64,000 nt of DNA from assembly GCA_002441345.1 (NCBI GenBank), contig DJVU01000052.1:28358-92357 (forward strand), in the 5' to 3' direction. Shown here one piece after another: positions 27,298-36,037 of this stretch (within the stretch, counting starts at the first letter, position 1; each line of letters starts with the position of its first letter). This stretch comes from Bacteroidales bacterium UBA6248. Its GTDB lineage: Bacteria > Bacteroidota > Bacteroidia > Bacteroidales > Lentimicrobiaceae. The position numbers and the translations under genes are program-made. The notes beneath the pieces are model-generated. The model worked only from the letters and a program-made list of their open reading frames with translations. It ran no database searches and had not been told where the DNA came from.

Positions 27298-27805
27298 TCC
27301 GATTGTTTTGCCGGTGCTCATCTGTCCGGCAATTTATAAGAGTTCGTTTACCTGCCGGTAATTATTCGTTTGAGTAATTCCTTTCATCTCATTTGCCGGT
27401 AAATCACATCGTAGTATCCTGCGTATCGTAATCCCGCAAGGGAATGGTATTCATTCACATCCGGTGCCGGAAAAGTTCGCGGAAGGCAAAATCGCTTCCC
27501 GTTGTAGTTCCCGGTTTACCCGCTGCAGGATTGTCCGTTAATACGTTATCCGAACAAGGAAGGGCACTTTGCTTTCAGGTTTTTATTCCGGCTTCTTTCT
27601 GTTTCCTTAGCATTTTTCAATCCTCTAAAAATAGTTTTAGCGTTATGCCAGTATCAGAGCTTTGTACCCCGCCATGCTTTCCGGCTCCGGTTTACCTGTC
27701 CGGAGCAGCCTCCCGGTTCATTCTAGCAGCAAAACAGGGTACCACAGGAATCGTCCGTTCGCTTACACGATTAATCATACTATTCCCAACTTAAAACACC
27801 AACTT
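27298..27805. other. Noncoding region of about 500 bases
   Basis: No gene I can support. Frames running through it have unlikely composition and no recognisable start context. It probably holds the end of the preceding transcript and the promoter and leader of the next gene. Confidence 0.5.
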
Positions 27806-30800
27806 ATGAAACAGATTCAACATGTACACATGCACCTTCTTCTCCTTGCTGTTCTTTTAATGCCGGTATGGGTCTCCGCACAAACCTATCTTATCAGCGA
27901 AAGCTTCGAGGATTCGTTTCCCCCGCCCGGATGGACCAACGGCGGCACCATCAAGGTCAGCAGCAATGCCCGTACAGGCGCAGCCTGCCTGGGATTCAAC
28001 GGACAAAACGACGCCATCTTTACACCTTCTGTCACTCTGCCGCATTTGCTGAGTTTCTGGTATAAACGAAGCTCCAACACCGCCCAGTGGAACCTTGTGG
28101 TGGAGGTTTCAACCGATGCAAATACATGGGTTGTCCTCCAGACTATATCCAGTGCTTCTGTGGATTATCAGCAGTTTACTGCCGACCTCAGCGCCTATAC
28201 TTCAGCTTTTATACGTCTGAGAGATTCCAGACCAGTAAGCGGTTCTGAAGTCAGATATGTGGATGATTTCTCCATTACACAGCGCGAAGCAGAACCGGAA
28301 ATCATAGTCAATCCATTGGTATTAAATGGTTTCGCTTATTCAGGCGCAGGCCCGTCACAACAACAGTCCATTTTTATTTCTGGCCTGGCATTGCAATCGG
28401 TTGTTACCATTCTGCCTCCTGCAGCTTTTGAGATATCGCTAAGCCCGGGCTCCGCTTTTTCTGCTGCAGACCCGATCGAGCTTTCTCCTGTTGCCGGGAT
28501 GCTCCAACCAACTGAAATTTTTGTACGGATGAAACAGGGATTGCCGGCAGGTTCTGCCCAGGGGAGTATCCTGTGCACTTCTGCCTCTGCCGAACCGGTT
28601 TATGTTCAGTGCTCCGGAATGGTTACTATTCCGGAGATTCCCGGGGCTCCCGTGGCCCTTCCGGCTACCGGAATTTCTCAATCCGGATTTACCGCCAACT
28701 GGCTCCCGGTGCAAAATGCATCGGGTTATCTTCTGAATGTGTATACACAGAACATTCAAACCCCGCCATCGCTGGTGATTTCGGAATATGCAGAAGGGAC
28801 TAGTTATCGTAAAGCCATTGAGATATACAACGGAACAGGAACGGATGCCGATCTTACTGCCTACAGTATCAAAAAACAGTCGAACGGAGCAGGCAGCTTT
28901 TCCTCGGAACTGGCCTTGTCGGGAATTCTCACTGCCGGAGATACCTATGTTGTTGCCTATACCTCTGCTTCGTCGGGCGACTACATAACCGGCGACTTTG
29001 TGGATCTCTACAGCAGTTCATCTGCGATGTCGTTTAATGGAAACGATGCCATTGCCCTCTGCCTGAATGGTATCCCCGTGGATATAGTTGGAATCGCCGA
29101 TCAGCCCGATCCCTACTGGGGCGCCGATGTTACCCTGGTTAGAAAGCCGGAGGTTATTCTTCCCTCCACGGACTGGAATCCGGAAAACTGGATATCGTTT
29201 GAAACCAACTACACCGGAAATCTGGGGGTGCATACTGCTTCACCCTCCAACCAGGTTGCTGAATACAACGATCTGCCGGCTGGTAATACCGTTTCGTATC
29301 CTGTAACAGGAATGCAATCTGCCACCGGGTATTACTATACCGTGACGGCAACCAGCACCGATGGCAACAGCGCACCTTCCAACAGCATAGAAGTCACTAC
29401 ACTGCAACCCGTTTACGTTTCAGCCCGCCACGGCGACTGGGCAGATCCTGCAACCTGGCAGGGCGGTGAGGTACCGGGACCCGGCAACAGCGTTCGTATC
29501 TGCCACGATGTCGCGATTTATACCCAGACAGGATGCGACCACCTTGACGTTTTGCCCGAGGGCTCTCTTACGGTTGCACCGCAGGGTTCACTGATAGCAT
29601 ACGGTACAGGCGAAGGCACCATCTCCGTAATCCGGGATTTTTCCGGCGGATGGAACAGCTGGAACACAGGATGGCATATGGTCGGAGCACCGCTTGCTGG
29701 ACAGAATTTTATGGATTTTGCAACATCCGGGGCAGGAAACGATTACGATCTTTACGGATGGGACGAGTTGCAGGGCCTGTGGATGAATGCAAAAGATGCG
29801 GGATTTGCCGGCTGGAACGGAAGTGAAAATTTTGAATCGGGAAGAGGGTACCTGATTTCCTACGAGCAAAACGAGGTCCGGAAAATATATACCGGAACAT
29901 TGCTGACCGGAGATCTGAGAATGGAAGGGCTGGGTGTTGCCCAGGGCGGAGGATGGCATTTGCTGGGGAATCCGTATCCCTCGCCAATTGTCTGGAACGA
30001 TGGAAGCTGGCAGCCTGTGTCCATTTCATGGATTGCCAAGCTCTGGAATTCCGCCGCGGCATCATACACCGATCTGCTTCCCGGAATGGCCATCCCGCAA
30101 GGTTTCGGTTTTATGGTACAATCGGCCGGCAACGGGGCATCAATAACTATACCCGCAGCTTCACGAACACATAATCCATCGCAATGGATATATACCGAAA
30201 CAGGAAATGCGGTAAAACTGGCAGTTAGCGAAACCGATGGCGGAACCTCGCAGGTGGTATGGCTGCGCGCCGATCCGGATGCGGATGCCGGTTACGACTT
30301 TGCTTGCGACGCCCGGTTCGTGCAGGGTTATGCCCCTCTCTTCTACAGCATTGCCGGCAATGATCGATTATCGGTAAATACGGTTCCTTCTTTCGGATCC
30401 GGCACGACATTCAGTCTTGGTTTTGTTAAAAACGCCGCAACCGCTTATACCCTTGAATTACAGCAGGCTCCAGAAGGCTACACTCTTTTTATGACCGACC
30501 ACCTGCTTCAAAAAACCATCAACCTGAGTTCTGCAGAAACGTATCGTTTTGAGTCCGCCGAAGGCGATGATCCCGGCCGTTTTACCATCTTTTTTGGTAC
30601 AGTTGGCCTGGATCCCGATCCTGCAGTGTCAATCCCTTCGGTTTCTGTTTACGGAAATATTATCCATGTCAGCAATGCAGAGCACTTTTCAGAACTGCAG
30701 ATGCACAACATCGACGGACGTTTGCTTACCCGGCAAAAAATCGCAAAGGGCAGTGTTCGTATACCTTACGGGGATTATCCTGCCGGAATGTATATTCTGA

Positions 30801-30850
30801 GCATTTCCGGTTCCGGTCGGATCATCCGGCATAAACTGATTCTGAATTAA
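27806..30850 (+). CDS. Secreted modular protein: jelly roll, lamin-tail-like domain, T9SS C-terminus
   Basis: 1014 residues from the ATG at 27806, chosen because the signal peptide (HLLLLAVLLMPVWVSAQ) follows; an in-frame upstream start at 27662 would add 48 residues of unlikely sequence. Order of parts: choice-of-anchor/jelly-roll type domain (FEDSFPPPGWTNGG to YVDDFSI), a Bacteroidota Ig-like domain (near EPEIIVNPLVLNGFAYSG), half of a fibronectin-III domain, an inserted lamin-tail-like domain (LVISEYAEGTSYRKAIEIYN), the rest of the fibronectin-III domain, then the C-terminal half shared with the proteins at 13572 and 31668. It ends in a sorting-like domain (LQMHNIDGRLLTRQ, YPAGMYILSISG). 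Likely a T9SS cargo with adhesive or binding function; no catalytic motif seen. Confidence 0.83.
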   Translation: MKQIQHVHMHLLLLAVLLMPVWVSAQTYLISESFEDSFPPPGWTNGGTIKVSSNARTGAACLGFNGQNDAIFTPSVTLPHLLSFWYKRSSNTAQWNLVVEVSTDANTWVVLQTISSASVDYQQFTADLSAYTSAFIRLRDSRPVSGSEVRYVDDFSITQREAEPEIIVNPLVLNGFAYSGAGPSQQQSIFISGLALQSVVTILPPAAFEISLSPGSAFSAADPIELSPVAGMLQPTEIFVRMKQGLPAGSAQGSILCTSASAEPVYVQCSGMVTIPEIPGAPVALPATGISQSGFTANWLPVQNASGYLLNVYTQNIQTPPSLVISEYAEGTSYRKAIEIYNGTGTDADLTAYSIKKQSNGAGSFSSELALSGILTAGDTYVVAYTSASSGDYITGDFVDLYSSSSAMSFNGNDAIALCLNGIPVDIVGIADQPDPYWGADVTLVRKPEVILPSTDWNPENWISFETNYTGNLGVHTASPSNQVAEYNDLPAGNTVSYPVTGMQSATGYYYTVTATSTDGNSAPSNSIEVTTLQPVYVSARHGDWADPATWQGGEVPGPGNSVRICHDVAIYTQTGCDHLDVLPEGSLTVAPQGSLIAYGTGEGTISVIRDFSGGWNSWNTGWHMVGAPLAGQNFMDFATSGAGNDYDLYGWDELQGLWMNAKDAGFAGWNGSENFESGRGYLISYEQNEVRKIYTGTLLTGDLRMEGLGVAQGGGWHLLGNPYPSPIVWNDGSWQPVSISWIAKLWNSAAASYTDLLPGMAIPQGFGFMVQSAGNGASITIPAASRTHNPSQWIYTETGNAVKLAVSETDGGTSQVVWLRADPDADAGYDFACDARFVQGYAPLFYSIAGNDRLSVNTVPSFGSGTTFSLGFVKNAATAYTLELQQAPEGYTLFMTDHLLQKTINLSSAETYRFESAEGDDPGRFTIFFGTVGLDPDPAVSIPSVSVYGNIIHVSNAEHFSELQMHNIDGRLLTRQKIAKGSVRIPYGDYPAGMYILSISGSGRIIRHKLILN

Positions 30851-30987
30851 CCGGCTTTGTTGCCGGCATTCTTATTTCCGGCATGTCCGGAATGGCAGCC
30901 GCTTCTTCCGGCTGGCCTGTAAAATCCTGATTGTATCGCCGGCATCGTTCAGTATTTACCGCATAAAACATTTAAAACCATATTATT

Positions 30988-31221
30988 ATGAAAAAAAGTA
31001 TAATACATCTGTGCTTTGTCGCGGCTTTCAGCCTGTCTTTGTTACTTCCCGGTTCAGGTTTTGCACAATCGGTGCCGCCTCCGCCCCCCGATCACGGACA
31101 AACAGGTAATCAGGCGGGAGGAAGTGCCCCTCTGGGTCCCGCACTCCCGTTTATTCTTCTGTTGTTCGGAGCTTATGGCGCAAAAAAGGTATACGAATTT
31201 CACCGAAATGGGAAGGATTAG
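30988..31221 (+). CDS. Small secreted protein with sorting-signal-like C-terminus
   Basis: 77 residues. A clear signal peptide (cleavage near GSGFAQ) leaves a mature chain of about 50 residues: a proline run (VPPPPPDHGQ), a Gly-rich linker, the short motif GGSAPLG, a hydrophobic helix (LPFILLLFGAYGA) and a basic tail (KKVYEFHRNGKD). Motif, helix and basic cluster together have the tripartite form of protein-sorting tails such as PEP-CTERM and its Bacteroidota variants. There is almost no cargo between the signal peptide and the tail. The gene lies between two T9SS cargo genes and has its own strong terminator. Function unknown. Confidence 0.75.
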   Translation: MKKSIIHLCFVAAFSLSLLLPGSGFAQSVPPPPPDHGQTGNQAGGSAPLGPALPFILLLFGAYGAKKVYEFHRNGKD

Positions 31222-31287
31222 TTCCTAAAAGGTACTACGCCCCTGGTCTGCTCTGCTTAATAACGATTAAATGATCAGCTTCGGAGC

Positions 31288-31326
31288 CTCCTGCCGTTTT
31301 CCCCAAACGGTAGGAGTTTTTTTTTC
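31288..31326 (+). terminator. Strong terminator after the 77-residue protein gene
   Basis: A 12-base-pair stem with one G-U pair (31288-31299 with 31305-31316) and a five-base loop, followed by ten T. Confidence 0.88.
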
Positions 31327-31667
31327 GTCCTGATGGTAATCCCGGTTTTTAATGCCTCTTAAAAGCTGTACGGGGCTCGCCAGTCAAGGATTCTTTGAAA
31401 ATCAACTGAGAATCAGGTGCCTTTGTGGTTCAGGCGGTATCAGGCATCGCCTCTCTAACTTTTTTAGGGTTTGCATTAATTTTTTTTGCCTGGTCCAGGT
31501 TACTTAGTGAAAATTTAGATATAAAGCAATATATCCGCATTGATTTGGATTTAGTAACTGCGGGTTAAAACATGGCCTGCAGATAGAATAATTACGCCTG
31601 CTATTATTAGTAATCGCTTCATTGTTAAATTGTTAAGCGAAGATTCATACATTAAAACTTTTCTGTT
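31327..31667. other. Intergenic region, no gene seen
   Basis: About 340 bases, AT-rich toward the right, presumably the promoter and leader of the GLUG-domain protein. I found no exact TAnnTTTG close to the start and no RNA gene. Confidence 0.5.
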
Positions 31668-34295
31668 ATGAGAAAGTTTACCCTTTTAGTTGCTCTGATA
31701 ATCCTGTCGGGCTGCCTGTATGCACAGTTTAGCGGGGGCAATGGAACTCCCGGTAATCCTTACAGAATTTCCTCAGCCGACGACCTCAGCAACATCCGGA
31801 ACAGCATGAACGGATATTTCGTTCAGACAGTCGACATTGATATTTCGGGTTTTACCAACTGGGAGCCAATAGGAGGAGCCGGCAGCAGCCAGGCCTTTAC
31901 GGGAAATTACGACGGCAAGGGATTTGAAATTACCGGCCTGCGCATCAACAGACCCGGGACTCCCTCCGTAGGTCTTTTTGGCATGATTGGAGAAGGAACC
32001 GTACAAAATCCGGTTGTAATCCGTAATGTAAGGCTGAGAAATGTAAATGTCACAGGAGGTGCAGGTACAGGAGCTCTTACCGGCACTGTGCTGGGAAATG
32101 TTTATACCCTTATCGAGGGTTGCTCGGTTGAAGGAGAACCGGGAGCCCGCTCGGTAACCGGCGATGGCTTTACAGGCGGACTAACCGGTTGCAACACAAG
32201 TGCCGGAGATTCTCCGGGCGGTGGCAATAATCCAACGATTATGAAATGCTCTGCCAATGTGGATGTGTATTATTCCGGTGCGCAGCCATCCGGTCAGAAC
32301 CGCGCCGCTATGTTTGGCGGACTTACGGGATGTAACCGCAAGGGTATCATCCTCGATTCCTACTCCCGGGGCAAGGTAACTGCCGGAAAAACAGGTTCTT
32401 GGGAAGTTGCCTGTGCCGGCGGACTGGTGGGTTGCACCGGAAGTAATGGAATTATCGGCCGGTGCTTTTCAACGGGATTTATCGCTGCCAGCGGAGCCGT
32501 TTATACCGGCGGGCTGGCAGGAAGTACCGAAGATGAATCCGGGAACAAAGGATCCGTTACTCACGCATTCTGGGATACGCAAACGTCAGGAAAATCCACA
32601 TCAGCCGGAGGTACGGGACTTACAACCGTTCAGATGCAGTCGGAAGACAGCTTTAAAGGATTTGATTTCAGCATGAACTGGATATTTTCTCCGGGTGTCA
32701 ACAACGATTACCCTGTACTCAGACCCGTTATAAGCGGTACCTTCAACACCTGGAAAGGACAGCTGTCATCAGACTGGACCATGCCGGCCAACTGGAGCAT
32801 GGGCAGGGTGCCAGGGAGGCAGGATATGGTTGTAATCCCGGGAGGGAGTTCGTTTTATCCTGAAATCAGTACCATTCCGGGCGACCAGGCTGTTCCCCAA
32901 TGCCTGTCAATTTCCGGAGAAGGATACCTTACCGTTAATCCCGGCGGCAGTCTCCGGATACAGGGACCGGTTCTTAACGACAACGGCATTCATGGCCTTA
33001 TCTTAAACTCCGATAACACCGGAACGGGAACTATTTCAGGTTACACTGCTTTGCTCGAGGCTACCATTAACCTTACTATTGAAGCCGCAGCCTGGGATAC
33101 GCCCGGTAAAGGCTGGCATCTGCTGTCATCCCCTGTCGAAGCTCAGGCAATAGATGGGGACTGGACTCCCGGCGGAGAAGGAAACGACTTTAAGTTTTTT
33201 GCTTTCGATGGAAACCAATCCTCAAACTGCTGGCTCGATGCACGGAATCCTGCGTATCAGATTTCATCGTTCATACCCGGAACCGGATATCTGGTTGCAT
33301 ACCAGACGGCCGGCGTCCACAGCTTCAGCGGTACCCTGAACAGTTCCCCCATTGCACTGCCGGGCCTTAGCCGAAGCAGCACGGGAATGTTTCCCGGTTT
33401 TCACCTTGCCGGAAATCCGTTCCTGAATCCAATCGACTGGAACAGCGGCTCATGGATAAAAGAAAATATTTCGCCCTCGGCTGTATATCTGTGGAATCCG
33501 GAGAGCGCCAGCTATCTGACCCTCACCGAAACAGGTGGTTTAATCCCGCCGTTGAATGGTTTTATGGTGTATACGTCCGGCAACGGTCAGCTGACGATAC
33601 CGCCCGATGCATGCAGCAGCAATAATTCCGCGGGTTTGAAAGATAATGAAGACTTTCTTCTTCTGAAAGTCACCGATCAGGATGCCGGCACATCTCAGAC
33701 AAGCATCGTCCGTTTTGATATTCACTCTACGGAAGGTTTTGATATGGAGTACGATGCACACTTTCTTCCCGGATATGCGCCTATGTTTTATTCCCGCACC
33801 TGGGATGCATTCCTGGCTCTGAATACCCTTCCTTCCATCGATGAGATGCTCTACATTCCGTTTGGATTTGTAAAGAACGGCTCCAGCCTGTATACCATTG
33901 AACTGGCAAAAACGATCCCCGGAGCCAATGTTTACCTCACCGACTTGAAAACCAATAAAGTTACACAGCTGAGCAGGTTGCCCGTATACTCATTCATGGC
34001 CGATGAAGGCGATGATCCCGATCGCTTTCTGCTTCACTTTGGAACCCTTGGTACTGGCGAAGATAATCCCCTTGATCGTGTCAGCGTTTATGCATATAAT
34101 GGCGTAATCCGCCTGAGCGGACTACCGGCCGGAGCCGATATTTCACTTGCCGGAATTATGGGTAACGTGATCCGGCAAACAAGATGCAAAAGACAGGATT
34201 CGCTTGATATGGATGCCACCGGATTGCCCCATGGAGTTTATGTGGTGATGGTTAGAAGTGAAGGAAAAATCAGCAGCACCAAAATTGTATTGTAA
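31668..34295 (+). CDS. Secreted GLUG-repeat protein with shared T9SS C-terminal half
   Basis: 875 residues. Signal peptide MRKFTLLVALIILSGCLYAQ; a Cys in LSGC could act as a lipobox, but LYA|Q fits ordinary cleavage better. Residues 20-345 form GLUG-type repeats of a right-handed beta-helix (GNPYRISSADDLSNI, TGGLTGCN, CAGGLVGC, YTGGLAGS) closed by the usual FWDTQTSGKSTSAGGTGLTT end block. From about 350 onward it matches the C-terminal halves of the proteins at 13572 and 27806: WKGQLSSDWTMPANWS, GFHLAGNPFLNPIDWN, PFGFVKNGSSLYTIEL and DEGDDPDRFLLHFGT. It ends in a sorting-like domain. Likely surface adhesin or binding protein secreted by T9SS. Confidence 0.83.
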   Translation: MRKFTLLVALIILSGCLYAQFSGGNGTPGNPYRISSADDLSNIRNSMNGYFVQTVDIDISGFTNWEPIGGAGSSQAFTGNYDGKGFEITGLRINRPGTPSVGLFGMIGEGTVQNPVVIRNVRLRNVNVTGGAGTGALTGTVLGNVYTLIEGCSVEGEPGARSVTGDGFTGGLTGCNTSAGDSPGGGNNPTIMKCSANVDVYYSGAQPSGQNRAAMFGGLTGCNRKGIILDSYSRGKVTAGKTGSWEVACAGGLVGCTGSNGIIGRCFSTGFIAASGAVYTGGLAGSTEDESGNKGSVTHAFWDTQTSGKSTSAGGTGLTTVQMQSEDSFKGFDFSMNWIFSPGVNNDYPVLRPVISGTFNTWKGQLSSDWTMPANWSMGRVPGRQDMVVIPGGSSFYPEISTIPGDQAVPQCLSISGEGYLTVNPGGSLRIQGPVLNDNGIHGLILNSDNTGTGTISGYTALLEATINLTIEAAAWDTPGKGWHLLSSPVEAQAIDGDWTPGGEGNDFKFFAFDGNQSSNCWLDARNPAYQISSFIPGTGYLVAYQTAGVHSFSGTLNSSPIALPGLSRSSTGMFPGFHLAGNPFLNPIDWNSGSWIKENISPSAVYLWNPESASYLTLTETGGLIPPLNGFMVYTSGNGQLTIPPDACSSNNSAGLKDNEDFLLLKVTDQDAGTSQTSIVRFDIHSTEGFDMEYDAHFLPGYAPMFYSRTWDAFLALNTLPSIDEMLYIPFGFVKNGSSLYTIELAKTIPGANVYLTDLKTNKVTQLSRLPVYSFMADEGDDPDRFLLHFGTLGTGEDNPLDRVSVYAYNGVIRLSGLPAGADISLAGIMGNVIRQTRCKRQDSLDMDATGLPHGVYVVMVRSEGKISSTKIVL

Positions 34296-34415
34296 ACGGA
34301 AAAGATACAATGAATTATGCCGGAACCTCAGGGTGCGGCATTTTTGCCCGTCGCAGTTGCGATAAAAACGGAGAATGATCTCTCCACCGGTTCAACCCGA
34401 GAATAACCGGAATCG

Positions 34416-34449
34416 AAAAATGCCCGACAGATATCTGACCGGGCATTTT
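34416..34449. terminator. Bidirectional terminator between convergent genes
   Basis: AAAAATGCCCG (34416-34426) pairs with CGGGCATTTT (34440-34449), giving U tracts on both strands. It serves both the GLUG-protein gene and the convergent GAPDH-like gene. Confidence 0.75.
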
Positions 34450-34496
34450 CACCTTATGCTGGAAGTAAATGGTATGAGCGTTTCTGCGGCAGAAGA

Positions 34497-35744
34497 TTAC
34501 ATTTTACCGTCGACGTACTCGGTAAGTTTTCCGAGCATATTTACGTAGCTGCCGAATTCGTTGTCGTACCACCCGAATATTTTGGCATGGCATACGGGGA
34601 TCATAACATCCTGGTTCAGTTCGATGCCGAAGTTTTTCAGCAGTCCGGGGTTCAGAGCCATGAATCCGGTACGCGTGTGGGTTTCAACGCCTTCAATAAC
34701 CACGGCGGCACGCCGACCGATGATGTCGGCCGATACGTTTTGTTCCTCGCTGAATTCCAGCATCCCGGCCAGCGGCCCCTCGGCTGCCTGAGCGTATATT
34801 TCGTTCAGGAACTCGCGGGTGACGATGGGATCACCAATTTCGTTGAGAGGCGAATGAAACGTAATGTTGAGAATGATCAGGCTGGCGGTGTTGGTAGGGA
34901 TACGTACCGAATCGGCCATAAAACCGATCTTCTGAACCTGTGGAATGATCTTTTCGAGAGCCTTGGCTGCCCCGGTGGATGTAATTATGATGTTGTTGAA
35001 AACGGAACGGCTTTTCCTGAGGTCGCTGCTTCCGGTCTTTGGCACGGTATCGAGTATACTCTGTGTGCTGGTACTGGCATGTATGGTCGACATGCTGGCA
35101 GTCAGAATGTCGGAAGTCTCCGGTGTTTCGAGCAGCGGCTTTATCATGTGCGATAGCCCGGTTGTTGTACAACTTGCCGCTGAAATCAGGTGATGCTTTC
35201 GTACGTCAAAATCCAGGTGATTGATGCCGTAAACCATGATGGAAGAATCGCCCGGCATTTTTTGGGTGGAATCCTTGATTTTAAAAGGTGCACTGGCTAT
35301 AACTTTTTCGGCTCCTGCTTCCAGATGCCCGCGCAGGCTTCCTTTGGCATTATCGGCCGGAACGGTGGGATCCAGAAATGCTCCCGTACAATCCACCACC
35401 AGCCTTACGTTGTGCGCCGACCAGTTGATTTCGCGGGGATTACGCGCATTCTGCAGAAATTGAACCGGAATGCCGTCGATGGAAACCAGGTTGATGGCTG
35501 AGTCGAGAATCTTTATCCCGCATTTTTTACCCGAATGTCCGTAGAGAAAATTGCTCAGCGATCCATAGGTCGAGTCATTCTGAATGTTGTGAAGCAGTGC
35601 TTCCAGATTTTTACCCACTCCGCGGCCTACATTCACCACAATGCCACCAAAGTGCTTGTTCATGATGTGGTTCCACAAGGTTAGCTTTCCAATGCGCCCG
35701 GCTCCGTTAATGCCGAGAATGTTCTTTCCGTTGATCTTTTCCAT
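34497..35744 (-). CDS. Divergent glyceraldehyde-3-phosphate dehydrogenase family protein
   Basis: 415 residues, about 80 longer than classical GAPDH. Rossmann start INGAGRIGK, catalytic Cys192 (SAASCTTTG) and His222 (STIHASTSTQ), TSTGAAKALEKIIP, SVRIPT, and the closing GWYDNEFGSYVNML are all present, so the enzyme is probably active. In the coenzyme site the usual NDL after the second strand reads NVGRG: the Asp that favours NAD is missing and an Arg follows, which suggests NADP use. Extra sequence lies mainly in residues 40-140. It could be a biosynthetic (NADPH-linked) or erythrose-4-phosphate-type dehydrogenase. Cytoplasmic, single gene. Confidence 0.83.
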   Translation of the reverse strand: MEKINGKNILGINGAGRIGKLTLWNHIMNKHFGGIVVNVGRGVGKNLEALLHNIQNDSTYGSLSNFLYGHSGKKCGIKILDSAINLVSIDGIPVQFLQNARNPREINWSAHNVRLVVDCTGAFLDPTVPADNAKGSLRGHLEAGAEKVIASAPFKIKDSTQKMPGDSSIMVYGINHLDFDVRKHHLISAASCTTTGLSHMIKPLLETPETSDILTASMSTIHASTSTQSILDTVPKTGSSDLRKSRSVFNNIIITSTGAAKALEKIIPQVQKIGFMADSVRIPTNTASLIILNITFHSPLNEIGDPIVTREFLNEIYAQAAEGPLAGMLEFSEEQNVSADIIGRRAAVVIEGVETHTRTGFMALNPGLLKNFGIELNQDVMIPVCHAKIFGWYDNEFGSYVNMLGKLTEYVDGKM

Positions 35745-36037
35745 GGCAGGAGGGTTGTTTTTTGCAGGATATCAGAAAAAAATAAGGCGTCTTTTCGTTC
35801 CTGTGTTATTATCAGCTGTAATGAATGAATTCAGATCTATACTAAAACGGTACAAAGATTAGAAAAGTTTTAGGATTGGGGAAGCTTTCCCTGATATCAT
35901 TTTTCCGTCACCATTCCTGCCTTATTCAAATCTCTGCCTTAGCCGGGTCAATTCGCTGAAAATCCGCTTCTTGGGTCATACTGCATTCTGAAACCCGCAA
36001 TTTTCCCTGTTTGTCAGGAAGGTGCTGAAACCGGTTA

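Noticed and set aside
27444..27794. Open frame of 116 codons upstream of the lamin-tail-like protein
   Set aside because: Composition is unlike neighbouring proteins, no recognisable domain or signal, and it overlaps the leader of a well-supported gene.
31668..34295. Lipoprotein reading of the GLUG protein because of LSGC
   Set aside because: Cleavage at LYA|Q fits the neighbouring secreted proteins, and a T9SS tail on a lipoprotein would be unexpected; not fully excluded.
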